From Frankia gtarii (GTDB lineage: Bacteria; Actinomycetota; Actinomycetes; Frankiales; Frankiaceae): a DNA stretch of 59,156 bases. Within the stretch, counting starts at the first letter, position 1, and every line of letters begins with the position of its first letter. The notes below the pieces were generated by a model that saw nothing but the letters and a program-made list of their open reading frames with translations, made no database searches and was not told the DNA's origin. Below are positions 7,513 through 15,619 of the stretch, piece after piece. The stretch lies in assembly GCF_025403375.1 (NCBI RefSeq), contig NZ_JAMPTM010000011.1, forward strand, positions 1 through 59,156. The letters run 5' to 3'. The position numbers and the translations under genes are program-made.

Positions 7513-8148
7513 CTATCGGGCGTCGAGGAACTGGATGCGGCTGTTTGCGCGCAACGCGAAGATGCCGATGCAGTCCGCCTGACCGGTGGTGGGCAGCCAG
7601 GCGTCACCCAGGTGGCTCGACACGGAAACGCTGCGGCCCGACGCAATGGTGGTCTGCGCGATCCGGTTTCCCGCGGCGTCGAGGTAGTAGAGCTGGATGA
7701 GCTGGGAGCTGCGGTTTTCCACCACGAGTTGTACCGGGGCCTGGAAAAGGGATCGGATGTGGCCCTCCGACGAACACGGGTACTGGCTCGCCCCGGCGAA
7801 GGTGTAACGCAGCGGTGTGGGGCCGGCCGGTGCCGTCGCCACAGGCGGCCGGTACGACGAGGCCGGCGTGCCACCGGCGAGGACATACGGCCTCGATGAA
7901 CTGGTCCGCACGGGGTAGGTGGGGGACGGAGTCGGCCCGACAACTACTCCGGGTGAAGAGGCAACGGGGGCGGAAGAGGAACCGGGGGCGGAGATGGGCG
8001 GGCTCGGGGTGGGCTCGTCCGGTCCGTTCGTCAGCCGGGTCACGGCGCCCACGGCGAACGTCACCACCGCGAGAATGCCCGCGACCACCGTCCAGAAGGC
8101 GACGGCCCGGTTGCCGAGCAGGCCGCCGGAACCGCCGGAGTCGCTCAC
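7513..8148 (-). CDS. Membrane-anchored protein with a von Hippel-Lindau beta-domain-like C-terminus
   Basis: 211 residues from GTG 8148. One membrane helix (about 14-38, AFWTVVAGILAVVTFAVGAV) is followed by a Pro/Ser/Thr-rich stalk (45-115). The C-terminal 85 residues read 'HIRSLFQAPVQLVVENRSSQ', 'LIQLYYLDAAGNRI' and 'LGDAWLPT' to 'CIGIF'. This order ('iRS...v.f.NrS...v.lyWlD..G.r', then 'h.W....g.C..if') is that of the VHL beta sandwich known from animals and from scattered bacterial secreted proteins. The usual Trp of 'YWLD' is Tyr here. Topology suggests the domain is outside the cell. Function unknown; assignment is by motif only. Confidence 0.7.
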   Translation of the reverse strand: MSDSGGSGGLLGNRAVAFWTVVAGILAVVTFAVGAVTRLTNGPDEPTPSPPISAPGSSSAPVASSPGVVVGPTPSPTYPVRTSSSRPYVLAGGTPASSYRPPVATAPAGPTPLRYTFAGASQYPCSSEGHIRSLFQAPVQLVVENRSSQLIQLYYLDAAGNRIAQTTIASGRSVSVSSHLGDAWLPTTGQADCIGIFALRANSRIQFLDAR

Positions 8149-8346
8149 AGGCCCCCCAACCTATGATGCACGGGCTGGCGCTAACCGGCATATCGGAGCC
8201 TGACTTCGCCGGACAGCATCGCCCATGAAGTGATCTGATCGGACTCTACCCGGTGCGGCGGAATGCCCGGACGGTGGAGCGTGGCCGTAATGGCGGGATC
8301 GTGCCGATGCCGACGTCGGGGGCCGTTTCCCGGCAGGATACGGGAC

Positions 8347-9162
8347 ATGAGGATCGAGCAGGGTCAGGTCGCGGTGGTGACAGGAGCGGCCAGCGGTATC
8401 GGGTACGGGCTGGCCGAGGCGCTCGCGGCCCGGGGCGTCGCAGTCGTCCTGTCCGACGTGCAGACCGGCGCGGTGCAGCGGGCCGCCGCCACACTCGCCG
8501 CGACCGGGGCCACGACGCTCGCGGTCGCGGCCGACGTCAGCGACGCAGACCAGGTGGGCGCCCTCGCCGAGGCCACCATCGACCGGTTCGGCCGAGTGGA
8601 CCTGGTGTGCAACAACGCCGGCGTCGTGAGCCGGCCGGCGCCGATGTGGGAGCAGAGCCTGGCCAGCTGGCACTGGCTGATCGACGTGGCGCTGCTCGGG
8701 GTCGTCCACGGCGTGCACCATTTCGTGCCGCACCTGATCCGCCAGGGCGGCGGTCATGTCCTCAACACCGCCTCCGTCGGCGGCCTCATGCCGCTGCCGA
8801 CACTGACGCCGTACAACGCCGTCAAGCATGCCGTCATCGGTCTTACCGAGACGCTCAACCTGGAGCTGCGGGCGCTCGCCCCCACCCTCGGCGCGAGCGT
8901 GCTGTGCCCGGGGCCGGTGGCCACCGCGCTCAGCGAGACGTCGCGGGCGAACCAGCCGGCGGGGGCGCAGACGCCCGACCCGGCGGACACCCTCGCCGAC
9001 CGGGCGGCGCAGCGCGGCGGCTTGGTCCTGCAACCAGCGGACGTCGCCCGGATCGCGCTCGAGGGCATTGAGGCGGACCGGGTCCACATCCTCACCAACC
9101 CGGAGACGGCCGCGGGGGTGCGGGCGCGCGTCGAGGCGCTCCTCGCCGACCTCCCCTGGTAG
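8347..9162 (+). CDS. SDR-family oxidoreductase
   Basis: 271 residues. TGAASGIG at residues 13-20, 'ADVSDAD' near 62, the canonical NNAG ('VCNNAGVVSR') near 90, catalytic Ser in 'NTASVGG' and 'YNAVK' near 158-162. A long loop rich in Ala/Pro (residues 205-225) precedes the C-terminus. The ATG is chosen as the first start immediately before the Rossmann strand; upstream in-frame ATGs at 8263-8308 would add an unrelated basic leader. Substrate unknown. Confidence 0.9.
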   Translation: MRIEQGQVAVVTGAASGIGYGLAEALAARGVAVVLSDVQTGAVQRAAATLAATGATTLAVAADVSDADQVGALAEATIDRFGRVDLVCNNAGVVSRPAPMWEQSLASWHWLIDVALLGVVHGVHHFVPHLIRQGGGHVLNTASVGGLMPLPTLTPYNAVKHAVIGLTETLNLELRALAPTLGASVLCPGPVATALSETSRANQPAGAQTPDPADTLADRAAQRGGLVLQPADVARIALEGIEADRVHILTNPETAAGVRARVEALLADLPW

Positions 9163-9207
9163 GCCCCCCGCCCGGAGGACTGGGCTGGACGGCGCTCGGC
9201 GTGGTCC

Positions 9208-9609
9208 TCAGACGAGCAGGAGCCGGTCGAGCGCGGCGCGCTGCTCGGGGGTGAAGGGCATCGAGTGCAGCCGGTCGGCGTCGACCTTGACCAGGGTCGC
9301 GGTCAGGCTCGCCGCCGGATGATCGTGCTGGGTGAGTTCGAGGGCGAAGGTCAGCGAGCTGGAGCCGAACTTCGACAGGGCGACCTCGAACAGGACGTCG
9401 CCGGTGAACAGCTCGCGGCGGTAGGTGCTGGCCACGTCGACGACGGCGAGGTCGGCGGGAGCGAGCAGCCCCTCACAGGTCGTCGCCAGCGCCCGCGCCC
9501 AGGCCTGCGCGGCGATCTCCAGGGCCAGGAAGAAGGGGACGTGGCGGTGCTGGCTCAGCACGCCGTCGCGATCCGGCCGGTGCGTCACCGGCAGCATGTA
9601 CCGAAGCAT
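9208..9609 (-). CDS. Hotdog-fold acyl-CoA thioesterase-like protein
   Basis: About 133 residues. 'MLPVTHRPDRDGVLSQHRHV' then 'PFFLALEIAAQAWARAL', 'VVDVASTYRRELFTGDVLF' and 'SSLTFALELTQHDHPAASLT' give the helix plus antiparallel strands of the 4HBT hotdog fold. The expected acidic or His residue near the helix start is present. The start is uncertain: in-frame ATGs at 9720, 9609 and 9597 all lack a strong ribosome binding site, and 9609 keeps the fold intact. It would hydrolyse acyl-CoA thioesters, consistent with the acyl-CoA dehydrogenase region to its right. Confidence 0.75.
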   Translation of the reverse strand: MLRYMLPVTHRPDRDGVLSQHRHVPFFLALEIAAQAWARALATTCEGLLAPADLAVVDVASTYRRELFTGDVLFEVALSKFGSSSLTFALELTQHDHPAASLTATLVKVDADRLHSMPFTPEQRAALDRLLLV

Positions 9610-9755
9610 CGCCCGCGGTGCCTCGCTCCCCCTGAAGGCCGCGGCGCGGCCGCGGGCATACCGACCCCGGGTCGACCCGATGTCTCGACCCGACTGGGCT
9701 CGACCCGATGAGCTGCGCATTCGACCCTCATCCGGCGTCGTGCCGAATTCTGACC

Positions 9756-10412
9756 CTACCGGTCGGCGGGGTTCTGCGGGCCGGAGTGGATGTGCCGGCT
9801 CGTCTGCGCCGAGACCGGGGCGGCGAGGATCGCCGTCACCAGATCGACGAGGTGACTGGTGAACAGCCGATGGTCCGGGCGGTGATGCTCCCGGGCACGG
9901 GTGGCGAGCTCCCCGTTGAGGAAGCGGATCGCCGCGAACCGGCGGTGCAGCGGCGGGCCGACCGCGGCGGGTGGCAGGAACGGGGTGACCAGGGCGCGCC
10001 AGCGGACCATGCTCGGCGCGGCCGACACCGCGGCGAAGCTGGCTGCGAAGCGTTCGGGGCGGGCGGTCACCTCGGCGATGATCTGCAGGTACTCGGGTCC
10101 GCCGTCACGATGGTCGAGGCGGGCCGCCTGCGGGAGCACGAGGGCGGCGGCCAGCTCACTCAGCCCGGACCCGCCGGCGAACTCCAGGGTGTCGAGCAGG
10201 CCGAGCCGGTGGGGCTCGACATCCCGGTGATGCCGCTCGATGATCGCGGCGAGGACCGACTGCCGGTCGCCGAAGTGGTACTGCAGCGCGCTGGTGTTGA
10301 GCTGCCCGGCGGCCTTGCTGATCTCGCGCATGCTGGGGCCGTCGATGCCGCCGGCGGCGAACAGCCGCTCGGCGGCCAGCAGCAGATCGCGGCGGGTGTC
10401 CTCGCCGCTCAT
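9756..10412 (-). CDS. TetR-family repressor of the acyl-CoA dehydrogenase block
   Basis: 218 residues from ATG 10412 (MSGEDTRRDLLLAAERLFAA). The helix-turn-helix 'SMREISKAAGQLNTSALQYH' sits at about residues 27-46. The rest is an all-helical ligand domain. The gene follows the acyl-CoA dehydrogenase on the same strand. A 17-bp tandem duplication lies across its start, so the ancestral ATG overlapping the dehydrogenase stop now opens a six-codon minicistron that ends by overlapping the present ATG. A good TetR palindrome at 11740-11761 upstream of the dehydrogenase is its likely target; a CoA ester is a plausible ligand. Confidence 0.9.
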   Translation of the reverse strand: MSGEDTRRDLLLAAERLFAAGGIDGPSMREISKAAGQLNTSALQYHFGDRQSVLAAIIERHHRDVEPHRLGLLDTLEFAGGSGLSELAAALVLPQAARLDHRDGGPEYLQIIAEVTARPERFAASFAAVSAAPSMVRWRALVTPFLPPAAVGPPLHRRFAAIRFLNGELATRAREHHRPDHRLFTSHLVDLVTAILAAPVSAQTSRHIHSGPQNPADR

Positions 10413-10429
10413 GTGTCCTCGCCGCTCAT
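10396..10429. repeat. Exact 17-bp tandem duplication across the dehydrogenase/tetR junction
   Basis: GTGTCCTCGCCGCTCAT occurs at 10396-10412 and again at 10413-10429. On the minus strand each copy supplies an ATGAGCGGCGAGGACAC start region. The upstream ATG (10429) now reads MSGEDT and stops, with its TGA overlapping the ATG at 10412 as ATGA. Confidence 0.9.
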
Positions 10430-11730
10430 GCCTGCGCGGGGGAGACGTCGCCGCCGAGCCGGCTCGCCAGCCGGCGGACGGCGGCGTCGCGCAGCGTGGG
10501 CAGGTGGTCGCTGGGGAACAGGGTCTCGACCGCATGGTGATCCTTGAGGACCTCGCGGGCGATCGTGACCCGGTGCACCTCGGTCGGGCCGTCGGCGAGG
10601 CCGAGCAGCTCCGCGGCGACCAGCATCTCGACGAAGTTCATCTCGTTGGAGATGCCGAGCGCGCCGTGCAGGTGCAGCGCGCGCCGCGAGATGTCGTGCA
10701 GCACCTTCGGCATCGCCACCTTCACCGCGGCGATGTCGCGGCGGACCCGGCGGTAGTCGTTGTGCTTGTCGATCAGCCAGGCCGTGCGCAGCACCAGCAG
10801 GCGGAACTGCTCGATCTCGATCCAGCTGTCGGCGATCTGCTCCTGCACCACGCCGAGCGAGGCCAGCGGGCCGGAGCGCACCTGGCGTGACAGCGCCCGC
10901 TCGCACATCGCGTCGAAGACGCGCCGCGCCATGGCGATCGTCCGCATGGCGTGGTGGATGCGGCCGCCGCCGAGACGGGTCTGGGCGATGGCGAACGCCC
11001 GGCCGCGCTGGCCGAGCAGGTGATCGGCCGGGATGCGCACGTCGTCGTAGCGGACGTAGCCGTGCGCGCCGAGCTCGGCCGCCTCGTGGCCGAGCGCCAC
11101 GTTACGGATGATCTCCAGGCCGGGTGTGCCCGCCGGCACGATGAACATGCTGGCGCGCTCGTAGGGGCCGGCGTCCGGATCGGTGATCGCCATGACCAGG
11201 AAGAAACTGGCGTAGCGGGCATTGGTGGAAAACCACTTCTCGCCCCGCAGGACCCACTCGTCGCCGTCGAGGTGGGCGGCGGCGCGGAACAGCGTCGGGT
11301 CGGCGCCGGCCTGCGGCTCGGTCATCGAGTAGCACGAGCAGATCCGGCCGTCGAGCAGCGGCTGGAGATACCTGGCCTGCTGCTGCGGCGTGCCGAAGTG
11401 GGCGAGGATCTCGGCGTTGCCGGAGTCCGGCGCCTGGCAGCCGAACACCGACGGCGCCCAGCGCGAACGTCCGAGGATCTCGTTGAGCAGCGCGAGGTGC
11501 ACCTGCCCGTAGCCGGACCCCCCGAGCTCGGGGCCGAGGTGGGCGGCCCACAGCCCGCGCTCGCGCACGACCTGCTGCAGCGGGCGCACGATCGCGTTCG
11601 CGACCTCGTCGCTCTTGTCGAACGGCTCCCGCAGCACGTGATCCAGCGGCTCGACCTCGTCGCGCACGAACGCGTCGACCCACTCAAGCTGCTCGGCGAA
11701 CGCCTGGTCCGTCTCGAAGTCCCACGCCAT
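10426..11730 (-). CDS. Acyl-CoA dehydrogenase family protein
   Basis: 434 residues, MAWDFETDQAFAEQLEWVDA onward. Acyl-CoA dehydrogenase N-helical, beta and C-helical domains are all visible: 'LWAAHLGPELGGSGYGQVHL' (about 60-80), the FAD-binding 'CYSMTEPQAGADPTLFR' (about 133-150), 'GEKWFSTNARYASFFLV' and 'LGGGRIHHAMRTIAMAR' (about 255-272). The C-terminus 'GLADGPTEVHRVTIAREVLK' is typical of the ACAD10/11-like branch in actinomycetes. Catalyses alpha,beta-desaturation of an acyl-CoA, passing electrons to ETF. Divergent from the LLM oxidoreductase and preceded by a TetR operator. Probably one step in degradation of a branched or cyclic acid. Confidence 0.93.
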   Translation of the reverse strand: MAWDFETDQAFAEQLEWVDAFVRDEVEPLDHVLREPFDKSDEVANAIVRPLQQVVRERGLWAAHLGPELGGSGYGQVHLALLNEILGRSRWAPSVFGCQAPDSGNAEILAHFGTPQQQARYLQPLLDGRICSCYSMTEPQAGADPTLFRAAAHLDGDEWVLRGEKWFSTNARYASFFLVMAITDPDAGPYERASMFIVPAGTPGLEIIRNVALGHEAAELGAHGYVRYDDVRIPADHLLGQRGRAFAIAQTRLGGGRIHHAMRTIAMARRVFDAMCERALSRQVRSGPLASLGVVQEQIADSWIEIEQFRLLVLRTAWLIDKHNDYRRVRRDIAAVKVAMPKVLHDISRRALHLHGALGISNEMNFVEMLVAAELLGLADGPTEVHRVTIAREVLKDHHAVETLFPSDHLPTLRDAAVRRLASRLGGDVSPAQA

Positions 11731-11739
11731 GACGTCAGT

Positions 11740-11761
11740 TTCTAAACCAGGTGCTTTAGAA
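11740..11761. promoter_or_regulatory. TetR-type operator upstream of the acyl-CoA dehydrogenase
   Basis: TTCTAAA (11740-11746) and TTTAGAA (11755-11761) are perfect inverted arms around CCAGGTGC. The palindrome lies 10-31 bp before the dehydrogenase ATG, in the divergent region shared with the LLM gene. Size and form suit a TetR dimer pair; the repressor encoded at 9756-10412 is the obvious candidate. Confidence 0.6.
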
Positions 11762-11958
11762 CGTCAAGCGGCGAACTTAACCAGACGGCGGGGCGGCGCG
11801 GGTGGTGCGGGTGGTCCGGGTGGTGTCGGCGGGGCCGTCCACGCTGTTCCGTCGACTCGTGGGTTGACAAAAATTGGGGGTGATCTTACGGTCTGCGAAT
11901 CCTCGCGGCGACGGTGCCGGGGGACCGGCCGAGCCGGTGCTGGAGGGAGATCGCCCCC

Positions 11959-12879
11959 GTGGACCTCTGCCTGTTCGCCCGGCCCGATCTGGCCCCCGGC
12001 GGTGACATCGACGCCTTCCTCGCGATGGCCCGCCAGGCCGACGCGGCCGGACTGCACTCGCTGTGTTTCGGCGAGCATCTCGTGATGGCGCCCGACACCT
12101 CGCGCTACCCCTACGGGCCCTGGGGTCATTCGCCCGACACGGCCTGGCCGGATCCCCTGCTGTCGCTGGCCGCGGTCGCGGCGGTCACCGAGCGGATCCG
12201 GCTGTCGACCGCGGTGCTGCTCGCCCCGTTGCGGGCCGGTCTCGTGCTCGCCAAGGAGGTCGCGACGCTCGACGTGATCTCCCGCGGGCGGGTCGAGCTC
12301 GGCGTCGGGACCGGCTGGCAGCCCGAGGAGTACGCCGGCGTCGGGCTGGCCTGGGCCGAGCGTCGGCACCGCTTCGACGAGGTGATCGAGACCTGCCGGC
12401 TGGCCTGGGGCGAGCAGCCCTTCTCCCTGCCGCTCGACGCCGGCCGTCTCGATACCGGCCCGCTCGATGCCAGCCGCCTCGACGGTCTGATCGCGCGGCC
12501 CGTGCCCGTCCAGCGCCGCATCCCGCTCTACTACGGCGTGGCCGCGACGGCGGCGAACGTCCGCCGCATCGCCCGTCTCGGCGACGGGTGGACGCCGGTG
12601 GGCGTCGGGCCCGAGCAGGTACGCGCAGGCGTGGCCGCGCTGCGCTCGGCGTACGCCGACGCCGGTCGCGACCCGGCGACGCTCGTCGTACGGGTGCCGC
12701 TGCCACCCCTGCCCGACGCGGGCGGCGGGATCGACGCGGCGCGCACCGTCGCCGCCGCCGAGCCCTACCTCGAGGCCGGGGCGACCATGGCCGTCGCCGG
12801 TCCCAACCACCGTCTGCGCTCGGCCGCGGAGGCGGGGGAGCTCGTCGAAGGCCTTGCGGCCGCGGCAAAGACACTCTGA
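11959..12879 (+). CDS. LLM-class (luciferase-like) F420-dependent oxidoreductase
   Basis: 306 residues from GTG 11959, preceded by GGAGGGA. TIM-barrel signature segments include 'MDLCLFARPD', 'AAGLHSLCFGEHLVMAPDTS', 'TERIRLSTAVLLAPLR', 'VATLDVISRGRVELGVGTGW' and 'EEYAGVGLAWAERRHRFDEV'. These match the actinobacterial F420 subgroup rather than FMN luciferases, although the cofactor cannot be proved. Residues about 160-172 include a small in-frame repeat (GRLDTGPLDASRLDG). Divergent from the acyl-CoA dehydrogenase and first of a probable rightward operon with SDR, NTF2-like protein and P450. Confidence 0.9.
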   Translation: MDLCLFARPDLAPGGDIDAFLAMARQADAAGLHSLCFGEHLVMAPDTSRYPYGPWGHSPDTAWPDPLLSLAAVAAVTERIRLSTAVLLAPLRAGLVLAKEVATLDVISRGRVELGVGTGWQPEEYAGVGLAWAERRHRFDEVIETCRLAWGEQPFSLPLDAGRLDTGPLDASRLDGLIARPVPVQRRIPLYYGVAATAANVRRIARLGDGWTPVGVGPEQVRAGVAALRSAYADAGRDPATLVVRVPLPPLPDAGGGIDAARTVAAAEPYLEAGATMAVAGPNHRLRSAAEAGELVEGLAAAAKTL

Positions 12880-12940
12880 GCAGCCACTGCGTCACGTCTG
12901 TTGCGCGGGCCCGTCGGAACATCCAGGATCGGAGATCATC

Positions 12941-13786
12941 ATGAGTCTGCGGGGGAGGGTGGCACTCGTCACCGGAGCGGCGTCGGGCATCGGCGCCGCG
13001 ACCGCGCGGGTGCTCGCCGGTGACGGCGCCAAGGTCGTCGTCGCCGACATCGACCAGCAGGGGGAGGCGGTGGCGAAGGAGATCGTCGCCGCCGGCGGCG
13101 AGGCCGTCTTCCACCGGGTGGACGTGCGCCGCCGCGACGAGGTGCAGGCGGCCGTCGCTGCCGCCGAGTCCACCTTCGGCCATCTCGACACGGTGATCGC
13201 GAACGCGGGCACCGTCGGCGGTCCGGCCGTGGCGCGCCGACTGGAGGACCTCGACGAACAGCGGTGGACCGCCATCCTCGACATCAACCTTGCCGGCACC
13301 ATCCGCACCTTCGCCGCCGCCGTTCCGGCCCTGCGCCGCGCGGGCGGCGGGGCGATGTCGGCTACCGCGTCGATCGCCGGGCTCACCGGGGTGGCCGGGC
13401 AGGCCGCGTACAGCGCGTCGAAGGGCGGCATCGTCGCCGTCGTGCGGGCCCTCGCCTTCGAGCTGGTCACCGATGGGATCCGGGTCAACTGCGTGTGTCC
13501 GGGTGGGGTCGCCACCAACCTGCTGGCGAACACCGACGTGCTGCCGGTACTCACGGCCCAGGCCCAGGCCCAGGCCCAGGCGGAAGCGGCGTCGGCGTCG
13601 GCGTCGGCCGGGCCGGCCGGCGGGCCGGGGCCGCAGGCGCTGATGAACCGGGCCGCGGACCCGGTGGAGGTGGCGCGGGTCCATCGCTTCCTGGTTTCCG
13701 ACGAGGCATCGCTCGTCAACGGGCAGGCGGTCGTCTGCGACGCCGGGAGCTCGGTGGCGAACCTCTGGATGGTCATCGACCGCTGA
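12941..13786 (+). CDS. SDR-family oxidoreductase with a low-complexity loop
   Basis: 281 residues, MSLRGRVALVTGAASGIGAA. TGAASGIG at 11-18, 'ANAG' near 90, 'ATASIAGLTG' Ser and 'YSASK' near 153-157, and 'CPGGVATNL' after it. Unlike its relatives it carries an Ala/Gln then Ala/Ser stretch (AQAQAQAQAEAASASASA) at about 205-225, encoded by CCCAGG and GTCGGC microsatellites, within the substrate loop. The second gene of the rightward catabolic operon. Likely oxidises an alcohol produced by a P450 or hydratase; substrate unknown. Confidence 0.92.
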   Translation: MSLRGRVALVTGAASGIGAATARVLAGDGAKVVVADIDQQGEAVAKEIVAAGGEAVFHRVDVRRRDEVQAAVAAAESTFGHLDTVIANAGTVGGPAVARRLEDLDEQRWTAILDINLAGTIRTFAAAVPALRRAGGGAMSATASIAGLTGVAGQAAYSASKGGIVAVVRALAFELVTDGIRVNCVCPGGVATNLLANTDVLPVLTAQAQAQAQAEAASASASAGPAGGPGPQALMNRAADPVEVARVHRFLVSDEASLVNGQAVVCDAGSSVANLWMVIDR

Positions 13787-13842
13787 CCTGGCGAAACCGC
13801 TGACCTGGCGAGACCGCCGATCGGACGAAAAGGAGTAATCGC

Positions 13843-14346
13843 ATGCCAGACTTACCGGACGATCGCGGGCTGGCCGAGATCGGCTGGCGCGCCGGCACGG
13901 TCCTGCACCGCTACTGCCGGGCGATCGACCAGGGCGACGCGGGTGCCCTGCGGGAGGTTTTCGCCGCGGACGCCGCCCTCGTCGTGGCCGCTGCGGCCGC
14001 CGCGGCCGTCGAGGGCGGTCCGGGAAGCGAGCAGGTCTTCTCCGGCCGCGACACCGTGGTGGGCATCCTCGCCTCGCTGTTCGACCAGCGGCAGTGGGCC
14101 CGCCACCTCGTGTCCAACCTGTTCGTCGATGTCGAGCCCGACGGCTCCGTCGATGTGCGCAGCTACTTCCAGTACTGGCTGGGCCGGGCCGACGGCACCG
14201 CCCACGGCGTCGGCGACTACCACGTGACGATGCGCGAGTCCGACGGCCGCCTCGCGATCACGACCCTCGCGGCGACCATCCTCGAGGAGATCACTCTGCC
14301 CGCCGCGGTGCCGGCGGCCTCGACCGCGGGAGCAACGGCCGTATGA
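13843..14346 (+). CDS. SnoaL/NTF2-like protein
   Basis: 167 residues. A cone-fold pattern 'LHRYCRAIDQGDAGALREVF' then 'FSGRDTVVGILASLFDQRQW' and 'RHLVSNLFVDVEPDGSVDVR' is typical of the nuclear transport factor 2-like superfamily (SnoaL cyclases, steroid isomerase-like, ring-hydroxylating small subunits). The poly-Ala stretch at residues 47-54 is low complexity. AAAAGGAG precedes the ATG. Its TGA overlaps the P450 ATG as ATGA, so the two are made together. It may be an isomerase, dehydratase or binding partner in the same pathway. Confidence 0.88.
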   Translation: MPDLPDDRGLAEIGWRAGTVLHRYCRAIDQGDAGALREVFAADAALVVAAAAAAAVEGGPGSEQVFSGRDTVVGILASLFDQRQWARHLVSNLFVDVEPDGSVDVRSYFQYWLGRADGTAHGVGDYHVTMRESDGRLAITTLAATILEEITLPAAVPAASTAGATAV

Positions 14347-15527
14347 CGATCGTGGATACCGACAAGATCGACCTGTACTCGCTGGCGAGCTTCGAGGACG
14401 GCCATCCGCACGGGCTCTACGCCCGGCTGCGCGAGCACGACCCCGTGCACTGGAACGACGAGCCGAACGGGCCGGGCTTCTGGGCCGTCACCCGCTGGGA
14501 GGACATCCGCGCCGTCAACCGCGACGACGAGAACTTCTCCCACTGGCCGGTCTCCATGATCGAGGACTTCATGGAGACCGAGGACAAGTCGATGGTGAAC
14601 CTCGACCCCCCGCTGCACACGGTGATCCGCCGCGCGGTCGTCCCCGGGTTCATGCCCTCGGCGGTGCGCCGCCAGATGACCCGCTTCGTCGACGCCGCCG
14701 AGGCGATCATCGAGGAGATCCGCCCGGCCGGCGGGTGCGATCTCGCCGTGGACGTGGCCGGGAAGATCGCGGCCTACGTGACGGCCGACGTGCTGCGCAT
14801 CCCCCGCGAGGATGCGCTGCGCCTCTACGACTACATCGAGATCGGCCTCGGTGGCGGCGCCTACACCGAGCAGGAGCGCCAGGCCGCGACCGAGGCGTTG
14901 ATCCAGTACTCGATCCAGGTGTGGGAGGACCGCCGGGCGAACCCCGGCGACGACGTCTGTTCGATGCTCGCGGCCTGTGAGCTGGACGGGGCGCCGATGA
15001 GCCTGGCGAACTTCTCGGCCAACATGACCCTGCTCATCGTCGGCGCCGGCGACACCACCCGGCACCTGATCGGCGGCGGCCTGCACGCCCTGTTCACCCA
15101 TCCCGACCAGCGCGAACTTCTGATGGCGGACCTGACCGGCCGGATGCCCGCCGCCGTCGAGGAGATGCTGCGGTGGGTCACGCCCGTGGTCTACAACCGC
15201 CGCACCGCCCTGCGCGACGTCGAGGTCGGTGGGCGGAGCATCAGCGCCGGCGACAAGGTGTGCGTCTACTACGGTGCCGGCAACCGGGACCCGGAGGAGT
15301 TCGCCGACCCGCAGCGTTTCGACATCACCCGCTCGCCCAACCGCCACCTCGCCTTCAGCGGCGTGGGCCAGCACTTCTGCCTCGGCGCGCACGTGGCCCG
15401 GGCGGAGGCGATCGCGATGATCACCGCGTTGCTGCAGGCCTTTCCCGACATCCACCCCGACGGCGAGATGGCGTGGACCCGGTCGAACTTCGTCATGGGC
15501 CCCGCGCACCTGCCCGTCACCTGGTGA
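14343..15527 (+). CDS. Cytochrome P450 (CYP125/CYP142-like sequence style)
   Basis: 394 residues, MTIVDTDKIDLYSLASFEDG. 'NLDPPLHTVIRRAVVPGFMP' marks the C-helix region, I-helix GAGDTTRH is near 235, ExxR as EEMLR near 273, and the haem loop 'FSGVGQHFCLGAHVAR' near 338-353. Motif wording (e.g. 'NRDDENFSHWP') resembles P450s of actinobacterial sterol, fatty-acid and terpene catabolism; that is family-level similarity, not a substrate call. It is last in the operon, start-coupled to the NTF2 gene, and followed by a strong terminator. Confidence 0.95.
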   Translation: MTIVDTDKIDLYSLASFEDGHPHGLYARLREHDPVHWNDEPNGPGFWAVTRWEDIRAVNRDDENFSHWPVSMIEDFMETEDKSMVNLDPPLHTVIRRAVVPGFMPSAVRRQMTRFVDAAEAIIEEIRPAGGCDLAVDVAGKIAAYVTADVLRIPREDALRLYDYIEIGLGGGAYTEQERQAATEALIQYSIQVWEDRRANPGDDVCSMLAACELDGAPMSLANFSANMTLLIVGAGDTTRHLIGGGLHALFTHPDQRELLMADLTGRMPAAVEEMLRWVTPVVYNRRTALRDVEVGGRSISAGDKVCVYYGAGNRDPEEFADPQRFDITRSPNRHLAFSGVGQHFCLGAHVARAEAIAMITALLQAFPDIHPDGEMAWTRSNFVMGPAHLPVTW

Positions 15528-15565
15528 CGACGCCGGCGCCGGTGGGGGGCGCCGGCGCCGGCGGG

Positions 15566-15603
15566 GCGAGCCCTCCCCGGTCGGGTGGCCGGGGAGGGCT
15601 CGC
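15566..15603. terminator. Bidirectional hairpin between convergent P450 and substrate-binding-protein genes
   Basis: A perfect 15-bp stem (15566-15580 with 15589-15603; core GAGCCCTCCCCGG / CCGGGGAGGGCTC) has an 8-base loop. It stands between two convergent stops (15527 and 15620). No U-tract follows, as is usual for actinomycete terminators. Confidence 0.75.
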
Positions 15604-15619
15604 GGTGGGCGGCGTGCCG

